64,000 nt of DNA from Thalassobaculum sp. OXR-137 (GTDB taxonomy: Bacteria; Pseudomonadota; Alphaproteobacteria; Thalassobaculales; Thalassobaculaceae): the NCBI RefSeq assembly GCF_034377285.1, contig NZ_CP139715.1, forward strand, positions 2,464,001-2,528,000, written 5' to 3'. Shown piece after piece: positions 22,724 through 31,051 of the stretch; position 1 is the stretch's first letter; the number at the start of each line of letters is the position of its first letter. The position numbers and the translations under genes were made by a program. A model generated the notes under the pieces. The model ran no database searches. It was not told the DNA's origin and saw nothing but the letters and a program-made list of their open reading frames with translations.

Positions 22724-23780
22724 GGCCGCCCTGGAAGCGGCCGACCGGTTGGCCTGCCGGGCGATGATCGCCCAGGGGTCGCGCAGCTTTCACGCCGCCT
22801 CCCGCCTTCTGCCCGCCTCGGTCGCGGAGCCGGCCCTGGCGCTCTACGCCTTCTGCCGGACCGCCGACGACGCGGTGGACGAGGCCGGCGCCGATCGGGT
22901 CGACGCCGCCGTCGAGACGGTGCGAGATCGGCTGGACGGGATCTACGCGGGCCGGCCCGCCGACGACCCGGTGGATCGGGAGTTCGCCCGGGTGGTGGCG
23001 CGTTTCGCCCTGCCACGCGCGCTGCCCGACGCGCTGGTGGAGGGATTCTCCTGGGATGCCCGCGGGCGTGAGTACGAGACCATCGACGAGTTGCGCGCCT
23101 ATGCGGCCCGGGTGGCCGGCAGCGTGGGCGCGATGATGACGGTGCTGATGGAGGCCCGGTCCGCGCCGGTGATCGCCCGTGCGGCCGATCTGGGTGTGGC
23201 GATGCAGCTCACCAACATCGCCCGCGATATCGGCGCCGACGCCCGACTCGGCCGACTGTATCTGCCGAAGCTGTGGATGCGGGAGGCCGGGATCGATCCC
23301 GACGCCTGGCTTGCCCGGCCGCGTCACGACCCCGCCCTGGCCGAGGTCGTCCACCGCCTGCTTATGGAGGCGGAGCGGCTGTATGTCCGATCCCATGCCG
23401 GCATCGGCCAGTTGCCGGTTGCCTGCCGCACGGGGGTGCGGGCGGCGCAACTGCTCTATGCGGAGATCGGCCGGGAGGTGGCACGCCGCGGCTATAACGG
23501 CGTGGACCGCCGGGCGGTCGTCGGCCGCCGTCGCAAGCTGACGCTACTCGCCTGGGCCATGCTCACCGGGCAGCGGGTGACGCCCGGCCTTCGCTTCGAA
23601 CCGTTACCGGAAACCCGCTTCCTGGTGGAGGCGGTGGCGGCGAGCCCGGCGCCGCGTCCGCAGCCCGGGCGCACCTTCGGGGAGCGCGCCGTGTGGACCA
23701 CCGATCTCGTCATGCGCTTGGAAAAGGGCGACCGACGCCCTAGATCCGTTTCGGCGGGGACGCCGCTCGGCCAAGCCTGA
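22704..23780 (+). CDS. crtB: Phytoene synthase
   Basis: CrtB condenses two geranylgeranyl diphosphates to phytoene. The 358-residue product has the first Asp-rich motif in ALYAFCRTADDAVDEAG (Asp55-Asp56), the substrate segment MQLTNIARDIGADARLGRLY with the second Asp motif, and YLPKLWM. It overlaps the end of crtI by 20 bases, a common arrangement that suggests translational coupling. The C-terminus after RFEPLPETRFLVEAV is variable. Confidence 0.95.
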   Translation: MPKRSAEAALEAADRLACRAMIAQGSRSFHAASRLLPASVAEPALALYAFCRTADDAVDEAGADRVDAAVETVRDRLDGIYAGRPADDPVDREFARVVARFALPRALPDALVEGFSWDARGREYETIDELRAYAARVAGSVGAMMTVLMEARSAPVIARAADLGVAMQLTNIARDIGADARLGRLYLPKLWMREAGIDPDAWLARPRHDPALAEVVHRLLMEAERLYVRSHAGIGQLPVACRTGVRAAQLLYAEIGREVARRGYNGVDRRAVVGRRRKLTLLAWAMLTGQRVTPGLRFEPLPETRFLVEAVAASPAPRPQPGRTFGERAVWTTDLVMRLEKGDRRPRSVSAGTPLGQA

Positions 23781-23791
23781 GGGAGACTTTT

Positions 23792-24265
23792 TTGTTCGAT
23801 CCTGCCCTGCTCGTGTTCATCGCGGCCTGTACTGCGGCGGCGCTGACCGGCGTCTTCTTCAAGCCCGGCCAATGGTACGAGAACTTGGCCAAGCCGCCGT
23901 GGCGGCCGCCGAACTGGCTGTTCGGCCCGGCCTGGACGATCCTGTACGCGATGATCGCGATTTCCGGATGGATGGTCTGGAAGGCCTCGTCCTGGCCCGC
24001 GGTGGCGCCGGCGATGGCGATCTATGGGGTTCAGCTCCTGCTGAACGCCGGCTGGACGCCGCTGTTCTTCGGGCTGCGCCGCCCGGACCTGGCCTTCTAC
24101 GAGCTTCTGCTGCTCTGGGCCTCGATCCTGGCGACGACCCTCACTTTCCTGCAGATCTCGCAATTCGCCGCCCTGCTGCTGGTGCCCTATCTGTGCTGGG
24201 TGACCTTCGCCGGGGCGCTGAACCGCAGCATCGTGCTGCGCAACCCGGATCTGGCGAGGGGGTAG
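23792..24265 (+). CDS. tspO: TspO/MBR family membrane protein (CrtK)
   Basis: TspO binds porphyrins and, in Rhodobacter, tunes expression of photosynthesis genes in response to oxygen. The 157-residue protein has five predicted membrane helices. It also shows the family signatures FKPGQWYENLAKPPWRPPNW, LFGPAWTILYAMI and LLLNAGWTPLFFGLRRPDLA, plus VPYLCWVTFAGALN. It starts at a TTG with GGGAGA upstream, eleven bases after crtB, so it belongs to the crtIB unit. Confidence 0.94.
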   Translation: MFDPALLVFIAACTAAALTGVFFKPGQWYENLAKPPWRPPNWLFGPAWTILYAMIAISGWMVWKASSWPAVAPAMAIYGVQLLLNAGWTPLFFGLRRPDLAFYELLLLWASILATTLTFLQISQFAALLLVPYLCWVTFAGALNRSIVLRNPDLARG

Positions 24266-24268
24266 GCG

Positions 24269-24427
24269 ATGTCCTCGCAGATGCTGTCGCTGATCGAGCC
24301 GCTGTTCATCGTGGTCGTGGCGTTCGGTATCGGGTTCTGGCAGCTGCGTGAGCTGAAGCAGCTCAAACGGGAGCGCGAGCGGCGGGAACGCGAACAGGCG
24401 CGCGAGGACGGCTCGGAGCCGTGCTGA
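24269..24427 (+). CDS. 52-residue single-helix membrane protein
   Basis: A short frame 3 nt after tspO encodes MSSQMLSLIEPLFIVVVAFG, continuing with IGFWQLRELKQLKRERERRE. It has one hydrophobic helix (about residues 9-24), then a strongly charged helix rich in Arg, Glu and Gln, and ends EDGSEPC. A GAGGGGG sequence lies upstream. It ends 3 nt before the stop of the convergent crtC. Its place within the bch/crt unit and its amphipathic tail suggest a small assembly or anchor protein, but no family is recognised. Confidence 0.6.
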   Translation: MSSQMLSLIEPLFIVVVAFGIGFWQLRELKQLKRERERREREQAREDGSEPC

Positions 24428-24430
24428 CGG

Positions 24431-25276
24431 TCAGTTGGAACGGCCCGTCCAGCGCGGCATCCGGAACGGCAGCATCAGTTTGACGACGGGATGGGCGAAG
24501 CGGTCCAGATCCAGGCTCTCATGGATCGCCGCCAACCGCTCGCCGCCCAGCCGGGTCTCTAGCACCTCGCGGGTGTAGAACGGGCTGTCCTCCAGCACGC
24601 GCAGAATCGCGGCGCCGTTGCTGGTATCGGCCCGCGTGTTCCGCCGCACGCCCCAGAACCCGTCCGACAGGCAGATCTGCGGCGGTGGGGTGAAGGGCTC
24701 GACCGTTCCGTCGGCCCCGAACCGGAGGGCGAGGCGCAGGTCTCCGCCGTCCCGGCGCTCGGCGTCGTACAGCACCGTCGCCGTCCCGTCCTGGCGCAGC
24801 CGCGACCAGTCCCACCGCCGGAACCCCGCCTCCAGCGGGTCGCTACCGTGGTTGGCGTCCAGGTATCCATGCCCGCTCCACCGGGTCTCGGGGCTGTCCA
24901 GATCGACCTCGATCCGCGCCAGCGGTGCGATCGGTCGCCACTGGTGACGGCCCTCGGGGTCCAGCGGGAACTGCCGACCGGGCATCGCCTCCGGGCTCAG
25001 GGTCACGGTCCCCCGGATCGGGGTGAGATGCGGGGTGGCCCGTTCGTCCAGCGTGATGGTCAGGGCCGATCCGGACCAGTGCAGCGACGACCGGCCCAGG
25101 GTGAACCGGTCCTGAGTCCGGTCGAGGGCGCCGCGCCCACGCTCGGTCATCGCCCAGCGGTCGGCGTCCCGGCCGTACAGCGCCACGTTCACGGCGCAGT
25201 GATTCTCCGGATCGCGGCGGCCGGCCCAGGCGTAGTAGGGCGAGAACACGCTGCCGACGAAGGCGATGATCGTCAG
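24431..25276 (-). CDS. crtC: Carotenoid 1,2-hydratase, probable CTG start
   Basis: CrtC hydrates the C1,2 double bond of neurosporene/lycopene-type carotenoids, a step toward spirilloxanthin. The frame contains IIAFVGSVFSPYYAWAGRR, NHCAVNVALYGRDADRWAMT, GHGYLDANHGSDPLEAGFRR and WDWSRLR. No ATG, GTG or TTG occurs in this frame between the conserved start region and at least 130 bases further upstream. The first internal GTG (25249) would cut into the conserved core. A CTG at 25274-25276 overlaps the crtD TGA stop as CTGA and gives 281 residues, the length I recall for Rhodobacter CrtC. Open-frame similarity also extends upstream (PVPPGGYAWWYVDALSDDG), overlapping crtD. Confidence 0.85.
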   Translation of the reverse strand: MTIIAFVGSVFSPYYAWAGRRDPENHCAVNVALYGRDADRWAMTERGRGALDRTQDRFTLGRSSLHWSGSALTITLDERATPHLTPIRGTVTLSPEAMPGRQFPLDPEGRHQWRPIAPLARIEVDLDSPETRWSGHGYLDANHGSDPLEAGFRRWDWSRLRQDGTATVLYDAERRDGGDLRLALRFGADGTVEPFTPPPQICLSDGFWGVRRNTRADTSNGAAILRVLEDSPFYTREVLETRLGGERLAAIHESLDLDRFAHPVVKLMLPFRMPRWTGRSN

Positions 25277-26880
25277 TCCGCAGGTTCCGTCGTCGCTGAG
25301 CGCATCGACATACCACCAGGCATAGCCACCCGGCGGGACCGGCTGCGCGAAGTCAGGTCCGCCAGGATCCGCTCGGCCGCCTGTCGTCCGGACAGGGCCG
25401 CCATCGCGATCCCCGGTCCCGGATGGACGCTGCCTCCCGCCAGATAGAGGCCCGGGATCCGGCTGGCCGCCCCGCTGCGCTCGAACGCCGCCTTCCAGCC
25501 ATGGCCCGCCGGACCGTAGATCGCCCCGCCCGTTCCCGGAAACCGCTGGGCGAAATCCGCCGGCGTGGTGACCGCGGTCCGTGTCGTCGCCGGATCGAGG
25601 GAGAGCCCGCACCGCGCCATCAGGTCCATCGCGCTTTCCTGGCATCGTTCGGTCTCCTCGTCCTGGAAGCTGTGGGTGTCGCCGGTGGCCGGCGCGTTGA
25701 TGATGGCGAACAGCCGCTCGGATCCGCCGTCCCCAGCCGACTCCCCGGCATCTCTATCCTGGGCGCAGAGGTAGACGGTCGGCCGCCGCGGCAGTCGCCT
25801 CCGATGAAACAGGTCGTCGAACTCGCCGCGGTAGTCGTCGCCGAAGAAGACGTTGTGCCGGACCAGCGGAAAGCCCTGCGGAACGGCGACCATCGACAGG
25901 GTCAGCGCCGAGAGCGAGCGCCTGTCGGCGGGCGTGGCCGGGGCCGCGCGCCGCACGGCATCGCCGAGCAATCCGGTCCCCAGCGCGCTCACATCGCCGC
26001 AGAACACGACGGCATTGGCCGCCAGCGTCTCGCCGTCGGCGAGTCGGACGCCCGATGCGCCACCGCCGGCGGTGAGGATCCTGTCGACGGCGGTGCCGAA
26101 CCGGAAGTCGACCCCCTGCGCCCGCGCCACCTGCATTATCTCTTCGGGTAGCCGACCCATCCCACCGTCGATAGTCCAGACCCCCGACTGTTCCACATGG
26201 GCGATCAGCATCAGCGTGGCCGGGGCCTGGAACGGGGACGCGCCGCAATAGGTCGCGTAGCGGGCGTAGAGCTGACGCAGGCGCGGGTCGTGGAAGCGGC
26301 GGCCGAGCCCGTCCCAGAGTGTGGCGAAGGGCTGGGCGGCGGCCAGATCGCGCGCGCCGGTCAGGCCGCCGGCCAGGGACAGCCCGACCGGAGTCGGACG
26401 CGGGCCACGGATGAACGGCGCCTCCATCGTGCGGTACACCCGTGCCGCGTGCTCGCAGAAGGCGCGGTACCGGTCCGCCTCGGCCGGCCCGGCGAACGCC
26501 CCGATCGCGGCCGCCGAGCGTTCCGGATCGGCATACAGGTCCAGGCGCTCGTCCTGGCTCCAGGCATGACGGGCCAGGATCTCGGCGGGCCGCAGCGTGA
26601 GGTGGGCGTCGAGGCTGGTACCGGCATCCCGGAACAGCTCCTCGAAGACCCAGCGCATGGTCACGACGGTCGGACCGGAATCGACCGGGCGATCCTCCAC
26701 GGTGATGTGCCGGATCTTCCCGCCTGGCGCTTCCGCCGCCTCGACCACCGTCACCGCGAGGCCACGGGAGGCGAGCAGCAGGGCGGACGACAGCCCGGCC
26801 ATCCCCGCGCCGACGACGATCGCGCGGTCGCGGGCCGGCGGTCTGGCGGGGGTGTCGCGCTTCCGGTCTGAGCGGATCAT
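25273..26880 (-). CDS. crtD: Hydroxyneurosporene (methoxyneurosporene) desaturase
   Basis: CrtD desaturates the C3,4 bond of hydroxylated or methoxylated carotenoids. The 535-residue FAD enzyme has AIVVGAGMAGLSSALLLASR, EAPGGKIRHITVEDRPVDSG, and the C-terminal signature LYLAGGSVHPGPGIAMAALS. The start at 26880 is set by this N-terminus; upstream in-frame ATG codons would run through two PpsR operators. It is divergent from crtE and immediately precedes crtC, with the stop TGA overlapping the proposed crtC start. Confidence 0.94.
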   Translation of the reverse strand: MIRSDRKRDTPARPPARDRAIVVGAGMAGLSSALLLASRGLAVTVVEAAEAPGGKIRHITVEDRPVDSGPTVVTMRWVFEELFRDAGTSLDAHLTLRPAEILARHAWSQDERLDLYADPERSAAAIGAFAGPAEADRYRAFCEHAARVYRTMEAPFIRGPRPTPVGLSLAGGLTGARDLAAAQPFATLWDGLGRRFHDPRLRQLYARYATYCGASPFQAPATLMLIAHVEQSGVWTIDGGMGRLPEEIMQVARAQGVDFRFGTAVDRILTAGGGASGVRLADGETLAANAVVFCGDVSALGTGLLGDAVRRAAPATPADRRSLSALTLSMVAVPQGFPLVRHNVFFGDDYRGEFDDLFHRRRLPRRPTVYLCAQDRDAGESAGDGGSERLFAIINAPATGDTHSFQDEETERCQESAMDLMARCGLSLDPATTRTAVTTPADFAQRFPGTGGAIYGPAGHGWKAAFERSGAASRIPGLYLAGGSVHPGPGIAMAALSGRQAAERILADLTSRSRSRRVAMPGGMSMRSATTEPAD

Positions 26881-26919
26881 CGGCGGCCGCAATCGTTCGT
26901 TGCCGGGGAAAACACGATG

Positions 26920-26963
26920 TGTATAGAATATATGACAGTTAATAATGTTCAATAATAATTACA
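26920..26963. promoter_or_regulatory. Tandem PpsR operators between crtD and crtE
   Basis: Two exact TGT-N12-ACA sites lie at 26920-26937 and 26946-26963, separated by exactly 8 bp. That spacing is known for cooperative CrtJ/PpsR binding. They occupy the whole 107-bp divergent gap and should repress both crtD-crtC and crtE-crtF. Confidence 0.82.
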
Positions 26964-26987
26964 CTCGATCTCGCACGGGAGGCGGAC

Positions 26988-27857
26988 ATGGACATCAGGC
27001 TCAGGATCGAACAGGCCCTGGAGGCCGCCGTCTCGGTCGGCGAGACCTCCGAAGCGCCGCCGGGCCTGGCCGCGGCGATCCGCTATGCCGTTTTCCCGGC
27101 CGGCCACCGGATCCGACCGCGCATCCTTCTGGGTGTCGCGGCGGCCTGCGGCGACGACGCCCCGAAGGTGAGCGCCGCGGCGGCGGCAGCCATCGAACTG
27201 CTGCACTGCGCCTCCCTGGTGCATGACGATCTTCCAGCCTTCGACGGGGCCTCGACCCGCCGCGGGAAACCGTCCGTACATCGCGCCTACGGAGAACCGC
27301 TGGCGGTGCTCGCGGGCGACGCGCTGATCGTGATGGCCTTCGAAACCCTTGCCCGCCAGGCGGGCGACCGGCCCGAGCGGCTGGCGCCCCTGATCGGTGC
27401 CGTCGGCCGCGCGGTCGGCTCGCCGGGCGGTATCTGCGCCGGGCAGGCCTGGGAATGCGAGGCCAAGGTGGACCTGTCCGCCTATCAGCGGGCCAAGACC
27501 GGTGCGCTGTTCGCCGGGGCCGCCGCCGCTGGGGCCGTTGCCGCCGGACGGGCCGGCGATCCCTGGATGGCCTTCGGCAACGGGTTGGGCGAGGCCTATC
27601 AGGTGGCCGACGACATCTGCGACCTGATCGCGGACCCCGAGGTCATCGGCAAGCCGGTCGGCCAGGACCAGGCCAACGCCCGGCCCAACGCCGCCCGGGA
27701 ACTGGGTATCGACGGCGCGAAGAAATGGCTGGGCACGCTGATGCGCCGGGCCATCGACTCGATCCCCGACTGCCCCGGCCGCGACGGCCTCTGCGAGATG
27801 GTCATGGCCGAAGGCGGCAAGATCCTGCCCAAGGGAGCCGTGCGGCACGCCGCCTGA
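26988..27857 (+). CDS. crtE: Geranylgeranyl diphosphate synthase
   Basis: CrtE extends farnesyl diphosphate to GGPP, the precursor of both carotenoids and the bacteriochlorophyll phytyl tail. The 289-residue protein has the first Asp-rich motif LVHDDLPAFDGASTRRGKP (Asp80, Asp81, Asp86) and the second in AYQVADDICDLIADPE. GHRIRPRILLGVA near the N-terminus is also typical. The ATG at 26988 with GGGAGG upstream is clear. crtF follows 14 nt after the stop. Confidence 0.94.
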   Translation: MDIRLRIEQALEAAVSVGETSEAPPGLAAAIRYAVFPAGHRIRPRILLGVAAACGDDAPKVSAAAAAAIELLHCASLVHDDLPAFDGASTRRGKPSVHRAYGEPLAVLAGDALIVMAFETLARQAGDRPERLAPLIGAVGRAVGSPGGICAGQAWECEAKVDLSAYQRAKTGALFAGAAAAGAVAAGRAGDPWMAFGNGLGEAYQVADDICDLIADPEVIGKPVGQDQANARPNAARELGIDGAKKWLGTLMRRAIDSIPDCPGRDGLCEMVMAEGGKILPKGAVRHAA

Positions 27858-27871
27858 GGGCGGGTGCCGTC

Positions 27872-29020
27872 ATGGCCGATCACGTCGCCAATCGGGTCCC
27901 ACCGCCCGCCCGGTCCTGGTGGGACCGCTGGCTCGACCTGCGGGTCCGGCTGATTGCCGATCCGAGGTTCCAGCGGTTCGCCAACGGCTTTCCGCCGACA
28001 CGGTGGATCGCCCGGCGCAAGGGCCAGGCCCTCTTCGACCTCTGCGCCGGCTTCGTCTATTCCCAGATCCTCGTCGTCTTCGTGCGCTTCCGCATTGCCG
28101 AGCGGCTGGCCGACGGTCCCCGCACCGTGGCCGACCTGGCCGGCGACCTCGCGCTCGACCCCGACGCGGTCGAGCGGCTGTTGCGGGCAAGTTCGGCCCT
28201 CGGCCTGACCCGGCTTCGCGGGGAGGGCGCCTACGGGCTCGACGATCTCGGCGCCGCGCTGCTCGGGAATGCGGGCGTGGCGGAGATGGTCGAGCATCAC
28301 GCCGCCCTCTACGCCGACCTCGCCGATCCAGCCGCCCTGTTGCGCGGTCGGACGGGGGAGGCGTCGCTGGAACGGTATTGGGGCTATGCCACGGCACCGA
28401 AGGCGCAGGCGCTGGGAAGCGAGCGGGTCGCTGCCTATAGCGAGCTGATGGCCGCCTCGGTGCCGATGATCGCCGAGGACGTACTCGACGCCTATCCGAT
28501 GGACGGACACCGGCTGCTCATGGACGTGGGCGGCGGGACCGGGCGGTTCGTGGCCGCGTCGCTCCAGCGCACGCCGGATCTGCGCGGCCTGGTCGTCGAC
28601 CTGCCGGCGGTTACCGAGATGGCCGGGCGCCGACTCGCCGAAGACGGCCTGTCCGGACGGGCGGAGGTCGCGGGACTGAACTTCCACAGCGATCCGCTGC
28701 CGGTCGGCGCCGATCTGGCGACCCTGATCCGGGTATGCTTCGACCATGACAACGCGCGGGTCGCCCGCCTGCTCAGACGCATTCGCGACGGGATGGCGCC
28801 GGGCGGCAAGCTCCTGCTCGCCGAGGCGATGACCGACGCGGACCGGCCCGAGCCGATCGGCGACGCCTATTTCGGATTCTACCTCCTGGCCATGGGCCGC
28901 GGGCGTTGCCGCAGCGTCGAGACGCTGAGCGGCATGCTGCGCACGGCCGGCTTCCGCAGCGTCCGTGAGGTGGCGACGCGCCGGCCCATGCTGGCCCGGC
29001 TGCTGGTCGCCGAGGTGTAA
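27872..29020 (+). CDS. crtF: Hydroxyneurosporene O-methyltransferase
   Basis: CrtF methylates the C1 hydroxyl of carotenoids with S-adenosylmethionine. The 382-residue protein has an N-terminal dimerisation/winged-helix part (FRIAERLADGPRTVADLAGD) and the SAM motif LLMDVGGGTGRFVAAS. It continues with VVDLPAVTEMAGRRL and APGGKLLLAEAMTD, a class of plant-type O-methyltransferases. The ATG at 27872 fits the family N-terminus WWDRWLDLRVRLIADPRFQR. It should end the crtEF transcript before the bchC promoter, although read-through into bchC is common in PGCs. Confidence 0.94.
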   Translation: MADHVANRVPPPARSWWDRWLDLRVRLIADPRFQRFANGFPPTRWIARRKGQALFDLCAGFVYSQILVVFVRFRIAERLADGPRTVADLAGDLALDPDAVERLLRASSALGLTRLRGEGAYGLDDLGAALLGNAGVAEMVEHHAALYADLADPAALLRGRTGEASLERYWGYATAPKAQALGSERVAAYSELMAASVPMIAEDVLDAYPMDGHRLLMDVGGGTGRFVAASLQRTPDLRGLVVDLPAVTEMAGRRLAEDGLSGRAEVAGLNFHSDPLPVGADLATLIRVCFDHDNARVARLLRRIRDGMAPGGKLLLAEAMTDADRPEPIGDAYFGFYLLAMGRGRCRSVETLSGMLRTAGFRSVREVATRRPMLARLLVAEV

Positions 29021-29040
29021 AGCGACTGGTTAAGAAAAGA

Positions 29041-29084
29041 TGTCAAAAAGATTTGACACTCTAAAATGTAAAGTTAGACTGACA
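29041..29084. promoter_or_regulatory. Tandem PpsR operators upstream of bchC
   Basis: Exact TGT-N12-ACA sites at 29041-29058 and 29067-29084 are separated by exactly 8 bp, as at the well-studied bchC promoter of Rhodobacter capsulatus. They lie about 50 bp upstream of the bchC ATG and probably control the whole bchCXYZ-puf superoperon. Confidence 0.85.
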
Positions 29085-29131
29085 ATCCTAGATAGAGCGG
29101 ACCCAACCCGCCGACCCGGAGGAAACGCCTG

Positions 29132-30073
29132 ATGCTCTCCGCCAACGCCATCGTCCTCGACCAGCCGGAACGTCTGTCGCTTCGTGCGATCACGCTGACC
29201 GAGCCCCGTCCGGACGATGTGGTCGTCGACATCGAGTGGACGGGCGTCAGCACCGGGACGGAACGACTGCTGTTCACCGGTCAGATGCCGGCTTTTCCCG
29301 GGATGGGATATCCGCTCGTTCCGGGTTACGAGACGGTCGGCCGGATCTCCGGCGGGGCGCGGGCGGGCGAACGGGTGTTCGTCCCCGGCGCCCAGTGTTT
29401 CGGTGAGATCCGCGGCCTGTTCGGCGGCTCGGCATCGCGCCTGGTGGTGCCGTCCTCCCGCGCGGTGCGGATCGACGACGACCTGGGCGAGCGCGGCGCG
29501 CTGATGGCCCTGGCCGCCACCGCCTACCATGCCATTGCCTCGGGGACCGGCGCGCTGCCGGACCTGATCGTCGGCCACGGGGTGCTCGGACGGTTGATCG
29601 CCCGCATCGCGACCGCCCTCGCCAAGGAGCGCGGCACTGCCGCCCCGGTGGTGTGGGAGACCAACGCCGCCCGCCGCTCCGGCGCGGACGGCTACGAGGT
29701 TCTCCATCCGGTCGACGACGACCGCCGCGACTATCGCGTGATCTGCGACGTCAGCGGCGACTCCGAGATCCTGGACACCGTCATCGCCTGTCTCGCCCCG
29801 GGCGGGGAGATCGTGCTGGCGGGCTTCTACCGCAAGCCGCTCGGCTTCGCCTTCCCGCCGGCCTTCATGCGCGAAGCGCGCATCCGCATCGCCGCGGAAT
29901 GGAAGCCGGCCGACCTCACCGCTGCGGCGGCCCTCATCGCCGATGGCCGGCTCTCCCTGGAGGGCCTGATCACCCACCGTGCCGACGCCTCTCAGGCGGA
30001 GGTTGCCTACCGCACCGCCTTCGAGGATGCCGACTGCCTCAAGATGATCATGGATTGGAGAGCGTTCTCATGA
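29132..30073 (+). CDS. bchC: Bacteriochlorophyllide a dehydrogenase (BchC)
   Basis: BchC oxidises the 3-hydroxyethyl group of bacteriochlorophyllide to the 3-acetyl group of bacteriochlorophyllide a. The 313-residue protein is of the medium-chain dehydrogenase type but lacks the zinc ligands of alcohol dehydrogenases. It reads EWTGVSTGTERLLFTGQMP, FPGMGYPLVPGYETVGRI, and VFVPGAQCFGEIRGLFGGSA. A nucleotide-binding part begins at PDLIVGHGVLGRLIARI. GGAGG lies upstream of the start. The stop overlaps the bchX ATG (ATGA). Confidence 0.95.
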   Translation: MLSANAIVLDQPERLSLRAITLTEPRPDDVVVDIEWTGVSTGTERLLFTGQMPAFPGMGYPLVPGYETVGRISGGARAGERVFVPGAQCFGEIRGLFGGSASRLVVPSSRAVRIDDDLGERGALMALAATAYHAIASGTGALPDLIVGHGVLGRLIARIATALAKERGTAAPVVWETNAARRSGADGYEVLHPVDDDRRDYRVICDVSGDSEILDTVIACLAPGGEIVLAGFYRKPLGFAFPPAFMREARIRIAAEWKPADLTAAAALIADGRLSLEGLITHRADASQAEVAYRTAFEDADCLKMIMDWRAFS

Positions 30074-31041
30074 CGCCGACCCTGACCGCCCAAGCCACGC
30101 TCGCCGTCGATCCCGCGACCGAGCGCGCCCCGGCCAAAAAGACCGAGGTCATCGCGATCTACGGCAAGGGCGGGATCGGCAAGAGCTTCACGCTCGCCAA
30201 CCTGTCCTACATGATGGCGCAGCAGGGCAAGCGGGTGCTGCTGATCGGCTGCGACCCCAAGAGCGACACCACGTCCCTCCTGTTCGGCGGCCGAAGCTGC
30301 CCGACGATCATCGAAACCTCGTCCAAGAAGAAGGCGGCCGGCGAGAGTGTCGAGATCGGCGACGTCTGCTTCATGCGCGACGGCGTCTTCGCCATGGAGC
30401 TCGGCGGCCCGGAGGTCGGGCGCGGCTGCGGCGGACGCGGCATCATCCACGGCTTCGAACTGCTCGAGAAGCTCGGCTTCCACGACTGGGACTTCGACTA
30501 CGTCCTGCTCGACTTCCTGGGCGACGTGGTCTGCGGCGGCTTCGGCCTGCCGATCGCCCGCGACATGTGCCAGAAGGTCATCGTCGTCGGCTCGAACGAC
30601 CTGCAGTCGCTCTATGTGGCGAACAACGTCTGCTCGGCGGTCGACTACTTCCGCAATCTCGGCGGCAATGTCGGTGTCGCCGGCCTGATGATCAACAAGG
30701 ACGACGGCACCGGCGAGGCCCAGGCCTTCGCCAAAGCGGTCGGCATCCCGGTCCTGGCCGAGATCCCGGCGCACGAGGACATCCGCCGCAAGAGCGCGAA
30801 TTACGAGATCATCGGCCGCCCCGGTACCGAATGGGCCTCCCTGTTCGAGGGCTTGGCCGCCCGTGCCGCCGAAGCACCGCCGGTGCGCCCGACCCCGCTC
30901 AGCCATGACGATCTGCTCGGCCTGTTCAAGGGCGACGCGGTCGGTCGTGGCGTGACCCTGCAGCCGGCCTCCCTGGCCGACATGTGCGGTGCCGCCTACG
31001 CGCCGCGGCCGTCCCTCGAAGTCGTCTACGAAGGCGTGTGA
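30070..31041 (+). CDS. bchX: Chlorophyllide a reductase iron protein BchX
   Basis: BchX is the ATP-driven reductase of chlorophyllide a reductase, a nitrogenase-like complex with BchY and BchZ. The 323-residue protein has the P-loop [20 protein letters not shown], and the [4Fe-4S] cysteines lie in VGRGCGGRGIIHGFELL and [36 protein letters not shown] is the switch region. It overlaps bchC by four bases. In aerobic phototrophs this enzyme is a point of superoxide formation when oxygen is present (known for the family). Confidence 0.97.
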   Translation: MTPTLTAQATLAVDPATERAPAKKTEVIAIYGKGGIGKSFTLANLSYMMAQQGKRVLLIGCDPKSDTTSLLFGGRSCPTIIETSSKKKAAGESVEIGDVCFMRDGVFAMELGGPEVGRGCGGRGIIHGFELLEKLGFHDWDFDYVLLDFLGDVVCGGFGLPIARDMCQKVIVVGSNDLQSLYVANNVCSAVDYFRNLGGNVGVAGLMINKDDGTGEAQAFAKAVGIPVLAEIPAHEDIRRKSANYEIIGRPGTEWASLFEGLAARAAEAPPVRPTPLSHDDLLGLFKGDAVGRGVTLQPASLADMCGAAYAPRPSLEVVYEGV

Positions 31042-31051
31042 GGGCGGCATC

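Noticed and set aside
25273-25645. Programmed frameshift fusing CrtD to CrtC
   Set aside because: No clear slippery sequence was seen near the crtD stop, and the CTG start gives the expected CrtC length. Kept only as an alternative in the crtC finding.
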